Position numbers and translations under genes: made by a program. A model generated the notes under the pieces. That model did no database searches, was not told the DNA's origin, and saw only the letters and a program-made list of their open reading frames with translations. Below are positions 1 to 9,240 of a stretch of DNA of 64,000 nucleotides, one piece after another (the stretch's first letter is position 1; each line of letters begins with the position of its first letter). Origin of the DNA: Labilibacter marinus (GTDB lineage: Bacteria > Bacteroidota > Bacteroidia > Bacteroidales > Marinilabiliaceae); the NCBI RefSeq assembly GCF_001659685.2, contig NZ_LXYE02000034.1, positions 168,566 through 232,565 of the forward strand. Reading direction: 5' to 3'.

Positions 1-703
1 AAAGATCGTAATCCTTAGGATCTACCTTTCCGTATAGGTGAGCAGGTGCATAATACATCCATGTAAATGCGTGGTGGAATGAAGCTAAAAACTTCATGTC
101 ACGTTTCTCTATTTCTGTTTTTAACGCAGCTGAAGGATCAATGCCTCCATAGTTCATAGAGTTCCAACGTGTCGCTTTACTATCCCACATTGCAAAGTTA
201 TCGTGGTGCATAGCAACTGGACCTGAAAATTTAGCTCCTGAACGAGCAAATAAATCAGCCCATTCCACTGCATCAAAACCACTTGGGTCAAAGCTTTCAA
301 TTAATCCTTTATAACCGAATTTTTCATCGGTAGCAGGATCACCAAATAATTCTTTATGATGAAGATAGTTAGACGTTGGTTTACCAGAGTTTTTACCAGT
401 ACTCCAGTTAGGTACTCCATCTTTACCATACATCATCATACCATGCCAACCAGCCATATGTTGTTTCGGTTTCATGTCAACAAAAGCTTGAGAAACTGGT
501 CCCCAGTGAGCATAAATACCAAACTTAGCATCTTTAAACCATTCTGGCACTTGGTTTACTTTGTTCAACGACTCCCAATCCGCGGTGAAAGCTTCTGTCT
601 TTTCATCGCAGCAGCTCTTTTTTTCGCTACTAGATTGCGAACAACTAGCCAATGCCAATGTGGCAAAAGCAGCTATAGCATATAATCCTGTTTTTAATTT
701 CAT
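1..703 (-). CDS. GH29 alpha-L-fucosidase / alpha-L-galactosidase family lipoprotein (3' end outside window)
   Basis: The first 234 residues of a glycoside hydrolase family 29 enzyme are visible; the C-terminal part lies beyond base 1, so the catalytic nucleophile cannot be checked. The protein starts MKLKTGLYAIAAFATLALAS and has a lipobox (LASC), so it should be an anchored lipoprotein. The family-typical segments VPEWFKDAKFGIYAHWGP and FAMWDSK are present. It resembles the second GH29 gene at 2814. GH29 enzymes release alpha-L-fucose, and some in red-algal galactan loci act on alpha-L-galactose; the second is plausible here because GH86, GH16, GH2 and S1 sulfatase genes are close by. It is divergent from the sulfatase at 983, and both promoters carry a TACCCC-type box. 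A -7-like TACTTTTA lies at 775-768. Confidence 0.9.
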   Translation of the reverse strand, partial: MKLKTGLYAIAAFATLALASCSQSSSEKKSCCDEKTEAFTADWESLNKVNQVPEWFKDAKFGIYAHWGPVSQAFVDMKPKQHMAGWHGMMMYGKDGVPNWSTGKNSGKPTSNYLHHKELFGDPATDEKFGYKGLIESFDPSGFDAVEWADLFARSGAKFSGPVAMHHDNFAMWDSKATRWNSMNYGGIDPSAALKTEIEKRDMKFLASFHHAFTWMYYAPAHLYGKVDPKDYDL

Positions 704-767
704 TTTCGTTATAGATTATAATTAATTGTTTTCACTTGTTATTTAGTCTGTTTCTAATTTTTCAGTA

Positions 768-828
768 TAAAAGTATAATAAGATGCTTGAGGGCGTGGTG
801 AAAAAAAAATATTAAATGGAGGGGTAAA
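768..828 (-). promoter_or_regulatory. Promoter of the left GH29 gene with GTTTACCCC box
   Basis: On the minus strand TTTACCCC occupies 828-821 and a TACTTTTA -7-like box occupies 775-768. The last C of the box is 46 nt from the T of the -7 box. A related ACCTCCAATTTA lies about two helical turns further upstream of ACCCCTCCATTTA, suggesting a second half-site. The same box-to-promoter spacing recurs at 888, 4393 and 22610. The regulator is not identified by sequence alone. Confidence 0.5.
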
Positions 829-887
829 CAGTAAATTGGAGGTGTTAGGATAAAAGTGAAGGGTTAATTCTTGATTTGCGTTAAAAA

Positions 888-944
888 TACCCCTTATAAT
901 TAACTGTTTTTTTCGATCTGGTATGGAATTTACTTGTACTTTTA
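888..944 (+). promoter_or_regulatory. Promoter of the first sulfatase gene with TACCCC box
   Basis: TACCCC at 888-893 is followed 44 nt later by TACTTTTA at 937-944, a near match to the Bacteroidota -7 consensus TAnnTTTG. The region between the two resembles the one upstream of the GH2 gene (TT-rich, with a T run in the same place). The -7 box overlaps the longest possible reading frame of the sulfatase gene, which supports the internal ATG at 983. Confidence 0.5.
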
Positions 945-982
945 GTCGTCCAAAAATAAAACACTACAAAATACAATATAAC

Positions 983-2611
983 ATGAGTACGAACATTTTT
1001 AATTATGTTGTTGGATTAGTATTGGCTGTCTTTGTCTTTACTTCTTGCGATCCAGCAAAAAAAGAAAAAGCGAAGCCTAATATTTTATATATTATGTCCG
1101 ATGACCATACCACTCAGGGGTTTGGTGTTTATGGTAGTCGCTTAGCTTCATTAAACCCAACACCAACGCTTGATAAGTTGGCTAGCGAAGGAGTTGTTTT
1201 TGATAACTGTTATGTAACTAATGCAATATGCACACCTAGTAGGGCTTGTATTATATCAGGGCAGTATAGTAATGTGAATGGCGTTATTGATTTAGAAGGC
1301 CATATTGGCGATCAGCAATATTTACCACAAGAAATGGGCAAATTGGGTTATGAAACTGCTATTATTGGAAAATGGCATTTGCATAATGAACCATCTGCTT
1401 TTGATTATTATAAAGTTCTAGTAGGTCATGGTGGACAAGGTGAATACTTTAATCCTGTATTTATTGAAAAAGGAATGAAGTATGAGTTTCCTGCTACTAA
1501 AAAAACAGAAACCATCAAAACAGAAGGGCATAGCTCGGATGTTATTACCGATATTACTTTAGAATGGTTAAAGAATAGAGATAGCTCAAAACCATTTTTC
1601 TTGATGCACCATTACAAGGCGCCGCATGATATGTTTGAGTTTGCACCTCGTTATGCCGATTATTTAGAAGACACTTTTATTCCTGAACCATCTAGTTTAT
1701 ACGATAACGAAAATAACGGTTCTGTGGGTACTAAAGGTTATAACGATGAGTTAATCAATGTAATAGGTTCTTCGGTTTCGCATCGTAATACCATTAGAAA
1801 CATGGGAATGCACATGAATATAGATCAGGATATTCCTGATCCTGATTATACTAAGGCTACTTACCAAGAGTATATTAAAAGATATTTGCGTTGTGTAAAA
1901 GGTGTAGATGATAACTTAAAAAGGTTATTTGCTTACATGGAAGAGGCTGGTTTAATGGAAAATACCATCATTATTTATACAGGTGACCAGGGATTTATGT
2001 TAGGAGAGCACGATTACATCGATAAACGTTGGATGTATGAGGAATCTATGAGAATGCCATTTATTGTGCGTTACCCCGAATCAGTAAAAGCAGGTATTAG
2101 AACAGATGCTATTATCAATAATACTGATTTTGCACCAACTATGTTAGAGTTAGCAGGTGGTCAGGTGCCAGAATATATGCAAGGTAAAAGTTTTAAGTCT
2201 ATTCTTGAAACAGGTCAGGAACCTGAAGACTGGAGAGATGCTACTTATTATCGTTACTGGATGCATATGGCGCATCGTCATGCCAATCCAGCGCACTTTG
2301 GTGTACGTACCAAAGATTATAAGCTTATTTTCTTCTATGGTAAATATTGGGTAGATACTGATGATCCGAATGCAGATTGGAATAAAAAGTCGTGGGGTAA
2401 CGATTTTACGCGTCACACTCCGCCAGCATGGGAACTATATGACTTAAAGAAAGATCCTAAAGAGATGAATAATGTGTACGATGATCCCGCTTACGCTGAG
2501 GTTAAAGTCATGTTAAAAGAAAAGTTGAAGAATCTACGTACTGAAGTAGGTGATACCGATGAAAACTATGCTCACATCAAGAAAGTAGTTGATGAGTACT
2601 GGGATAAGTAA
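983..2611 (+). CDS. S1 family sulfatase, lipoprotein
   Basis: This 542-residue arylsulfatase-type enzyme should remove sulfate from a glycan in the periplasm or at the cell surface. The ATG at 983 was chosen over the one at 923 because it begins a clean lipoprotein signal (lipobox FTSC at Cys22) and because a -7 box lies inside the upstream extension. Metal-binding residues are seen in MSDDH (Asp40, Asp41). Cys83 in CTPSRA is the residue converted to formylglycine in S1 sulfatases. HHYKAPHD and YTGDQGFMLGEH are the later active-site segments. Substrate cannot be read from sequence; the neighbourhood points to sulfated galactan, for example L-galactose-6-sulfate of porphyran. A hairpin terminator follows at 2639. 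Confidence 0.93.
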   Translation: MSTNIFNYVVGLVLAVFVFTSCDPAKKEKAKPNILYIMSDDHTTQGFGVYGSRLASLNPTPTLDKLASEGVVFDNCYVTNAICTPSRACIISGQYSNVNGVIDLEGHIGDQQYLPQEMGKLGYETAIIGKWHLHNEPSAFDYYKVLVGHGGQGEYFNPVFIEKGMKYEFPATKKTETIKTEGHSSDVITDITLEWLKNRDSSKPFFLMHHYKAPHDMFEFAPRYADYLEDTFIPEPSSLYDNENNGSVGTKGYNDELINVIGSSVSHRNTIRNMGMHMNIDQDIPDPDYTKATYQEYIKRYLRCVKGVDDNLKRLFAYMEEAGLMENTIIIYTGDQGFMLGEHDYIDKRWMYEESMRMPFIVRYPESVKAGIRTDAIINNTDFAPTMLELAGGQVPEYMQGKSFKSILETGQEPEDWRDATYYRYWMHMAHRHANPAHFGVRTKDYKLIFFYGKYWVDTDDPNADWNKKSWGNDFTRHTPPAWELYDLKKDPKEMNNVYDDPAYAEVKVMLKEKLKNLRTEVGDTDENYAHIKKVVDEYWDK

Positions 2612-2638
2612 TCGTAATAATATAAACCTGTAAAGGAT

Positions 2639-2676
2639 GAAAAAAGGCGTTGAAGTAATTCAATGCCTTTTTTTTA
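2639..2676 (+). terminator. Rho-independent terminator after the first sulfatase gene
   Basis: Stem AAAGGCGTTGAA pairs with TTCAATGCCTTT (one G-U pair) around a short loop and is followed by a run of T residues. It separates the sulfatase gene from the GH29 gene downstream. Confidence 0.85.
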
Positions 2677-2755
2677 TTTTGGTGCTGAGTGTTAGCTGAA
2701 CGAGTTTGTGGTAAGAAGTGTCGTATTAGTATAAAACTTTGTGTAAAGTATCTGC

Positions 2756-2763
2756 TATTTTTG
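2756..2763 (+). promoter_or_regulatory. -7 box upstream of the second GH29 gene
   Basis: TATTTTTG fits the Bacteroidota -7 consensus TAnnTTTG and lies about 50 nt before the ATG at 2814. No clear TTTG box at the usual -33 distance and no TACCCC box were found, unlike the neighbouring promoters. Confidence 0.45.
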
Positions 2764-2813
2764 TACCTTGAAAGACATACAAATTTATTGAGAATTTAAA
2801 TATTTGAATCACA

Positions 2814-4310
2814 ATGAAAAACTATCTATTCGTCATTTTAACATTGGCTTTGTTTGCCTGTAACTCCAAACCCAAGGAGGCTGAAAAAGCAATCGCAGAA
2901 AAAATTGAATACACTGCAGACTGGGAATCATTAAAACAATATGAAGTGCCAGAGTGGTGGTTAAACACTAAGTTTGGTATTTATTTCCATTGGGGACCAT
3001 ATTCTGTTCCTGCGCACGAAACAGAGTGGTATGCTATACATATGTATACCAAAGATCATCCAATTCGTAAATATCACGAAGAAACATATGGTAACCTAAA
3101 AGAGTTCGGTTATAAGGACTTTATCCCCATGTTTACCGCAGAGCATTTTGATGCTGATGAATGGGCTGAGCTATTTAAAAAATCGGGAGCACAATTTGCT
3201 GGGCCGGTGGCTGAACATGCAGATGGATTCGCCATGTGGGATAGTGAATTAACAGAATGGGATGCCATGGATATGGGACCTAAGCGTGATGTAGTTGGAG
3301 AAATGGAAAAGGCTGTTCGTAAGCAAGGTATGAAGTTTATTGCTACATACCATCGTCATTGGTTGTACGCTTGGTATCCTACTTGGGATGAAACTACAGA
3401 TGCAGCAGATACAACATATGCCGGGTTATATGGACCCTATGTGCCAGAAGGTTCTTTTGTAATGGCGACTGGTGAGTATCCGAATCCTCCTAAAAAAGAA
3501 TTTCATCAAGAATGGTTGGATCGTTTAAATGAATTAATGGACAAATATCAGCCAGATATTATTTGGTTTGATAATAAGATGGATATCATCGAAGAGCAGT
3601 ATCGTAAGCAGTTCTTGGCCAATTATTACAATAAGGCACAAGAGTGGGGTAGAGATGTAGTTTGTACTTACAAATTTACCGATATGGAAGAAGGTACTGC
3701 AGTACTAGATCTAGAGCGTTCGCGCATGAGCGAGAAAAAAGACTTCCCATGGTTAACGGATGATTCTATTGATTGGAAAGCTTGGTGTGATATCAGTGAT
3801 CCGGATTATAAAACTACCAATCGTTTAATCGACTTTTTAGTGGATGTGGTAAGTAAAAACGGTGCGGTATTATTAAATGTTACTCCAAGAGCAGATGGTA
3901 CTATGCCAGAAGGCGTGAAAGAACGTTTGTTAGGTATGGGAGATTGGTTTAAGGTAAATGGTGAAGCCATTTTTGATACACGTCCATGGAAAATATTTGG
4001 AGAAGGACCTCAAGAAATTAAAGAAGGACACCTAAGCGAAGATGAAAACCCAGAAGCCGTTGCTGAGGATATTCGTTTTACCACAAAAGATGGAAATTTA
4101 TACGCAATTGCCTTAGATTGGCCAGGCGAAAAAATGCTTGTTCGTAGCTTTGCTAAAAAAGAAGGACTTCTTACCTCAAAAATTAAAAATGTAAGTTTGT
4201 TAGGTTCTGCTCAAAAGCTTAATTGGCAACTAACAGACGCAGGTTTAGAGGTTGAAATGCCAAAGGATAAACCTTGCGAAGATGCTTTTGCACTGAAGAT
4301 AGAATTGTAA
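2814..4310 (+). CDS. GH29 alpha-L-fucosidase / alpha-L-galactosidase family lipoprotein
   Basis: This 498-residue glycoside hydrolase family 29 protein starts with a lipoprotein signal (LALFAC, Cys16) and should act exolytically on alpha-L-fucosyl or alpha-L-galactosyl ends by a retaining mechanism. The signature WWLNTKFGIYFHWGPYSVPA is at the N-terminus, and IIWFDNKMD holds the expected nucleophile, Asp253. A C-terminal beta domain covers about residues 390-498. Length is normal for the family. It sits in its own transcription unit between two hairpin terminators. True fucose is rare in red-algal galactans, so in this enzyme set alpha-L-galactosidase activity is the better guess, but this is inference. 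Confidence 0.93.
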   Translation: MKNYLFVILTLALFACNSKPKEAEKAIAEKIEYTADWESLKQYEVPEWWLNTKFGIYFHWGPYSVPAHETEWYAIHMYTKDHPIRKYHEETYGNLKEFGYKDFIPMFTAEHFDADEWAELFKKSGAQFAGPVAEHADGFAMWDSELTEWDAMDMGPKRDVVGEMEKAVRKQGMKFIATYHRHWLYAWYPTWDETTDAADTTYAGLYGPYVPEGSFVMATGEYPNPPKKEFHQEWLDRLNELMDKYQPDIIWFDNKMDIIEEQYRKQFLANYYNKAQEWGRDVVCTYKFTDMEEGTAVLDLERSRMSEKKDFPWLTDDSIDWKAWCDISDPDYKTTNRLIDFLVDVVSKNGAVLLNVTPRADGTMPEGVKERLLGMGDWFKVNGEAIFDTRPWKIFGEGPQEIKEGHLSEDENPEAVAEDIRFTTKDGNLYAIALDWPGEKMLVRSFAKKEGLLTSKIKNVSLLGSAQKLNWQLTDAGLEVEMPKDKPCEDAFALKIEL

Positions 4311-4351
4311 GAATAAGAGGGGTATATTCACTCCTTTACTTTTGATATTAA

Positions 4352-4383
4352 CCTACTGGGATGTTTTCTCAGTAGGTTTTTTT
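4352..4383 (+). terminator. Rho-independent terminator after GH29
   Basis: CCTACTGGGA and TCTCAGTAGG form a 10-bp stem (one G-U) with a 5-nt loop, followed by seven T residues. Confidence 0.85.
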
Positions 4384-4392
4384 ATGCAAAAA

Positions 4393-4451
4393 TATCCCCC
4401 TTTTAACCATAGTTTTTTCAATAGACTAAAGCTATACATATTTTACTTTTG
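4393..4451 (+). promoter_or_regulatory. Promoter of the GH2-GH86-esterase operon with TATCCCCC box
   Basis: TATCCCCC at 4393-4400 lies 44 nt upstream of a perfect -7 box, TACTTTTG at 4444-4451; the leader to the ATG at 4513 is about 57 nt. The spacing is identical to that at the first sulfatase promoter. There is no good -33 TTTG box, which is usual for activator-dependent promoters. Confidence 0.55.
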
Positions 4452-4512
4452 TAGATGAAGTTATATGCTATAAGATCAATAAAATAAAATCGATTGAAAT
4501 TTTAACTATTAT

Positions 4513-7032
4513 ATGATGAAGAATTGCATTCTAATATATGTTTTTGCGCTAGTGCTATTGGCTAGTTGTCAATCAGAGAGTTCAGAAGTAAGAGTTATTG
4601 AGGACTTTAATTTTGGATGGAAGTTTAATTTAGGTGATGAAGTTGATGCCTATAAGGTTGACTTTGATGATAAAAGTTGGAGAGAGGTGCAATTGCCACA
4701 TGATTGGAGTGTAGAGCATAGTTTTACGCAAGAAAAAACAGGAGGAGCAACAGCTTTTTTGCCTGGCGGAATAGGTTGGTATCGTAAAAGTTTCACAATT
4801 CCTCAAAGTGCTAAAGATAAAATAGTATGGATTGAGTTCGATGGCGTATATACTAATTCAGAAGTATGGATTAACGGCCAATATCTTGGGGAAAGACCAT
4901 TTGGTTATGCACCATTTAGTTACGACCTAAGCAAACACTTAAAGTTTGGAGCTGAGAATGTAATTACGGTTAGAGCAGATCGTTCGGCTTATATTGATAG
5001 CCGCTGGTATCCAGGTTCAGGAATTTACCGTAATGTAAAACTGATCATGGCCAATAAAGTACATATTCCACAATGGGGAACTTTTGTTACAACACCTGAA
5101 GCAAGTACTGAAAAAGCTCAGGTGAATATTAAAACAACCATTCAGAATAGGGTGAGTTACGATCAAAAGGTAGTTGTAAGAAACAGTATTTTTTATCAAG
5201 GTGAAAGAATAGAAGTTGGCGAAAATGAAGTTAATATCATCAGTGGGGAACAACAAGAGTTTTCTACGGATGTTAATATTCTTAATCCAAACCTTTGGAG
5301 TCCCGAGAGCCCTTCGATGTATAAGTTGGTAACGGAGCTTTTTGTTAATGGTGTAAATATAGACAGATATGAAACTCCCTTTGGTGTTCGTTCCTTTTAT
5401 TTTGATGCGGAAAAGGGATTCTTTTTAAACGGAAAAAATACCTTGATAAAAGGCGTTTGTTTACATCATGATGGTGGCTTGGTGGGGGCTGCAGTGCCTC
5501 GCGGAGTATGGGAACGTAGGTTACAGAAGCTGAAAGACGCAGGTTGTAATGCTATTCGTACTGCCCATAACCCACCATCTGCTGAGTTTTTAGATATCTG
5601 TGATGAAATGGGTTTTTTAGTTCAGGACGAGGCTTTTGATGAGTTTCAGAATGCAAAAGATAAAAGACGAAATTATAATCAAGAGTCAGTGGATGATATA
5701 ACCAAAGGATACGCTGAGCACTTTGATGATTGGTCGGAGAGAGATTTAACCAATATGATATTAAGAGATCGCAATCATCCAAGTATTATTATGTGGAGTA
5801 TTGGTAACGAGATAGAATGGACCTTTCCTCAGTATGGCAATGCAACTGGTTATTGGGGAGGAAACAAAGTAGGTGATGTAAATTACTATTGGGACGAACC
5901 TCCATTCTCTGTTGAAAAAGTAAAAGAATTGTTTTATTCTAATGAGCAGGAGGATATTTGTGCCAAAACAGCAAAACGACTGTCTGCAATTGTTAAAAAG
6001 TACGATACTACCAGGCCTGTAACTGCTAACCTTGTTATTCCTACGGTAAGCATGTTTTCTGGCTATGCAGATGCTTTGGATATTGTAGGCTTGAGTTACC
6101 GTCGTGCAGTATATGATTATTGCAGAAGAAATTATCCAGATAAGGTTATTCTTGGAACAGAAAATTGGGTCAGATATCAGGAATGGGAACCAGTGCTTGA
6201 GCATGATTATATGTCAGGTATTTTTATGTGGACAGGTATTCATTATATGGGCGAATCCAGAAAATGGCCAGTACGAGGCAGCGGTAGTGGAATGCTTGAT
6301 TTTGCAGGATTCGAGAATCCATCTTACCATATGTTTAAAACACTTTGGAAAGAAGAACCGCATATATATATTACCACACAAGTTGAAGAGAAGTCTCCCT
6401 ATAAAGCTGGTAAAAACGGAACCGTAAGAGAAAAAGAAGAAGGTTGGGCAGATCATCAGAAATGGGGATGGCAAGATGTTAATAAACATTGGAACTATGC
6501 AGAAGGTGATGTAGTGATGGTTGAAGTTTACACCAATCAGCCAGAAGTAGAATTATTCCTAAATAATCAATCCTTAGGCGTCAAAAAGTTAGCTGATGTT
6601 CATGATCATATTTTAAAATGGGCAGTGCCATATCAACAAGGAGAACTAAAGGCACTTGCGGTAAATAATAATACAACAGCAGTTATTAAAACAAGCTTAG
6701 AGCCTGTATCTTTTTCAGTAAATGTAGATAAGAAAACATTACAAGCGGATGCTTACGATGTGGCACACTTTGAAGTACAATTAAAAGATAAGGATGGTGA
6801 GCCCGTTAGAGCAATTGAGAATGAAGTTGTATTTCAAATATCAGGACCTGCTAAGTTATTAGGAGTGGATAATGGTTCGCCAAAGAGTGTGCAAGATTAC
6901 CAAAATAATAGTGTGGTCACTTCTGAGGGTAAATGTTTGTTAATCATTCAATCAACGCTCGAAAAAGGAGAAATAACAGTTGAGGTTAATTTAAATGATA
7001 AATCAGAAAAAGTAATCATAAAATCAATATAG
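4513..7032 (+). CDS. GH2 beta-galactosidase-like lipoprotein
   Basis: This 839-residue glycoside hydrolase family 2 enzyme probably removes beta-D-galactose from the non-reducing end of galactan oligosaccharides in the periplasm. It starts with a lipoprotein signal (LLASC). Domains in order: sugar-binding jelly roll (about 28-195), Ig-like (200-300), TIM barrel (305-600) and C-terminal beta domains. SIGNEIEW holds the acid/base Glu433, and ILGTENW holds the nucleophile Glu550. It is the first gene of a tight operon: the GH86 gene begins 4 nt after its stop codon and the esterase gene follows 8 nt after that. GH2 enzymes next to GH86 are typical of agar/porphyran loci. Exact specificity is unknown. 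Confidence 0.93.
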   Translation: MMKNCILIYVFALVLLASCQSESSEVRVIEDFNFGWKFNLGDEVDAYKVDFDDKSWREVQLPHDWSVEHSFTQEKTGGATAFLPGGIGWYRKSFTIPQSAKDKIVWIEFDGVYTNSEVWINGQYLGERPFGYAPFSYDLSKHLKFGAENVITVRADRSAYIDSRWYPGSGIYRNVKLIMANKVHIPQWGTFVTTPEASTEKAQVNIKTTIQNRVSYDQKVVVRNSIFYQGERIEVGENEVNIISGEQQEFSTDVNILNPNLWSPESPSMYKLVTELFVNGVNIDRYETPFGVRSFYFDAEKGFFLNGKNTLIKGVCLHHDGGLVGAAVPRGVWERRLQKLKDAGCNAIRTAHNPPSAEFLDICDEMGFLVQDEAFDEFQNAKDKRRNYNQESVDDITKGYAEHFDDWSERDLTNMILRDRNHPSIIMWSIGNEIEWTFPQYGNATGYWGGNKVGDVNYYWDEPPFSVEKVKELFYSNEQEDICAKTAKRLSAIVKKYDTTRPVTANLVIPTVSMFSGYADALDIVGLSYRRAVYDYCRRNYPDKVILGTENWVRYQEWEPVLEHDYMSGIFMWTGIHYMGESRKWPVRGSGSGMLDFAGFENPSYHMFKTLWKEEPHIYITTQVEEKSPYKAGKNGTVREKEEGWADHQKWGWQDVNKHWNYAEGDVVMVEVYTNQPEVELFLNNQSLGVKKLADVHDHILKWAVPYQQGELKALAVNNNTTAVIKTSLEPVSFSVNVDKKTLQADAYDVAHFEVQLKDKDGEPVRAIENEVVFQISGPAKLLGVDNGSPKSVQDYQNNSVVTSEGKCLLIIQSTLEKGEITVEVNLNDKSEKVIIKSI

Positions 7033-7036
7033 AGCT

Positions 7037-9232
7037 ATGTTAAAAAAAATTCTTAAATGCACAGGAGCAATGGTGTTGGCAATAATACCTTTTACATCAT
7101 ATGCTCAACAACAAATTACAGTTGATGTTTCACCAACTATTTCTAAAAGTATAAAAGGACATAAAGAACTGGATAGAGTTAAATATTTTAATTTGGCAGC
7201 ATCGTCTACTGAGCTAAAAAAAGATGTAATCGATTATGATCAAACGATGAGCGATTATTATATCGATGAATTAAAGATGAATGTGGGCAGAAGGTTAAGT
7301 ATGGTAAAATCAGAAACCAACTGGACCAATGCATTAAAAGAAGATGCATCCAGAGAAGGATACACTGATATTGATTATTACATTAGTCAGAAAAATCCCA
7401 ATGATGATGGTTTAGATATACTGAAGGCGGCTTACGGTGATAATCAGGATCTAGCCTGTCATGAAGGTAGTGATCCTTATCCGGATTATATGGATTTGTA
7501 TACTGTGGATGGTACTAAAGGTCATAAATTTCCTTCCAATGCGGAGTCGGCAGCCGAATTAATTTCAGCTGTGTTAAAATACAATTTTACTGACTTTCAG
7601 CGCCCTGCGTTTTATGAGTTAATGAACGAGCCGCATTGGAAACATATGGACGACCAACGCTTTATTGATTTACATGTTAAAACCAAGCAAAAAGTAACTG
7701 CAGATGGGTTAAGTGTAAAAGTTGGAGGACCCTGTTCATCTGTAAGTAATTATCACAAAAATGAATATCAGAATCTGAATTCTATCACCAAGTTTATGAC
7801 TAGAACCAATTATGAACTTGATTTCTATTCTTTCCACTCATATGACTATATGCGTTGGGATGCTGCAGAAAATGATTTTGTGGGAGCAATTAATTCTGGT
7901 TTACCCTTAGAAGGCGTGTTGGATGCATGTGCTACCTATGCATATAACAGACATGGTAAGGATTTTAAATATGTAACCAGTGAGCATGGTGGTTATATTT
8001 CAGATACCAATAATAGGGAAGAGGCTTTAGAATATTTGGGACAAAAATATTTTCCAGGCAGTGGTTTCGATTACGAAATGCAGAAACGTAATATCGATAA
8101 TTTCATCATGGTAAATAGTGCTATTGCCAATACCATGACCTATATGAATCATCCGCATGTTGTGTTGAAATCGGTACCGTTTATTTTACTTCAAAGTGCC
8201 AATTGGGATACTAAATATTATTCTAGTTTATTGGTGAAAGAAGACTTTGACAAAACGAGTGATGTTTGGGTAGAATCGAAATTGATTGATTATTATAAGT
8301 TTTTTAAAGATGTACAAGGTAGAAGAATTGATTCGTATTGCGATGATACAGATATACAATTTCATTCGTTTGTAGATGGCAAAAAGCTAGTTATGGTTTT
8401 TCACAATCAGAGCGATGTGGATGGTGAAATTACAGTTAATGTAAATGATCTCGACACCGCAGTGGAAGATGTGATGATTAGAAGGTTAAAGAGACAAGTG
8501 GATTTTAGACCTGAATTAACCGAAGAAACGGTGGCTTCATTATCAACTATTAATATTGGATCACAAGAATCTATCGTGGTATTTGTAAATTACGAGACTG
8601 ATATCGTGGAAAGTGAAACAGTGCCTGAGAATATTTATTATTCTACGGAGTCGGCTGTGCAGTTTACTGGTTCAAAAGATATCACATTAAGAGTACAAGA
8701 TTATAGATATGTGGCTGATGCCGAATTAAGAGTGGGTATTAGTAGAAAAGCTGCGTATAGTAAAGAAGTGAAAATATTTTTTAATGGAACAGAATTAACG
8801 GTTCCTGTAGAGGATTGTGCGGATAGGATTACAGGTGATTTTTATGCCACAACAAAAGTAGTTAAGGTACCTAGAAATTTAGTTAAGATCTCTAACACAG
8901 TAAGGGTTACTTTTCCTGATGGTAAATCAGGAGGTGTAGGTGCTGCTGTTTTAAGAGCCAGAATGGGTGATGATGTATCTGTTAAAGATGGATTAGTGGT
9001 GAGAAAAGGAGAGTTGAAAATATTTCCTAACCCAACAAATTCTGATTTTACGGTAGCTTCTGACGCCTTAGGTATGATTGATATTATTGGTATGGATGGT
9101 AAAATTGTAAAAAGTATAGAATCATTCGGCGGTAACACAAAAGTAACCAAGAGCGGTTTAAATGAAGGAACGTATATTGTTCAGTTAGTTACAGATAAAG
9201 AGGTTTTTACCAATAAGTTATTGATTAAATAA
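7037..9232 (+). CDS. GH86 beta-agarase / beta-porphyranase with T9SS sorting domain
   Basis: This 731-residue endo-acting enzyme of family GH86 should cut beta-1,4 bonds in agarose or porphyran outside the cell. It has a Sec signal peptide ending TSYAQ, then a TIM-barrel catalytic domain (about 20-420). YELMNEPHWKHM holds the probable acid/base Glu198, and YVTSEHGGYI the probable nucleophile Glu316. Beta-sandwich domains follow, then a C-terminal type IX secretion domain from about residue 655 (LKIFPNPTNSDFTV, ending in KLLIK). Secretion through the outer membrane fits a polymer-cleaving role. Whether the substrate is agarose or the sulfated porphyran repeat cannot be told from sequence. Confidence 0.9.
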   Translation: MLKKILKCTGAMVLAIIPFTSYAQQQITVDVSPTISKSIKGHKELDRVKYFNLAASSTELKKDVIDYDQTMSDYYIDELKMNVGRRLSMVKSETNWTNALKEDASREGYTDIDYYISQKNPNDDGLDILKAAYGDNQDLACHEGSDPYPDYMDLYTVDGTKGHKFPSNAESAAELISAVLKYNFTDFQRPAFYELMNEPHWKHMDDQRFIDLHVKTKQKVTADGLSVKVGGPCSSVSNYHKNEYQNLNSITKFMTRTNYELDFYSFHSYDYMRWDAAENDFVGAINSGLPLEGVLDACATYAYNRHGKDFKYVTSEHGGYISDTNNREEALEYLGQKYFPGSGFDYEMQKRNIDNFIMVNSAIANTMTYMNHPHVVLKSVPFILLQSANWDTKYYSSLLVKEDFDKTSDVWVESKLIDYYKFFKDVQGRRIDSYCDDTDIQFHSFVDGKKLVMVFHNQSDVDGEITVNVNDLDTAVEDVMIRRLKRQVDFRPELTEETVASLSTINIGSQESIVVFVNYETDIVESETVPENIYYSTESAVQFTGSKDITLRVQDYRYVADAELRVGISRKAAYSKEVKIFFNGTELTVPVEDCADRITGDFYATTKVVKVPRNLVKISNTVRVTFPDGKSGGVGAAVLRARMGDDVSVKDGLVVRKGELKIFPNPTNSDFTVASDALGMIDIIGMDGKIVKSIESFGGNTKVTKSGLNEGTYIVQLVTDKEVFTNKLLIK

Positions 9233-9240
9233 TCATTTTT

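Noticed and set aside
356..685. Plus-strand reading frame of 109 residues at the left edge
   Set aside because: It lies antisense within the GH29 lipoprotein gene, which has clear family motifs on the minus strand.
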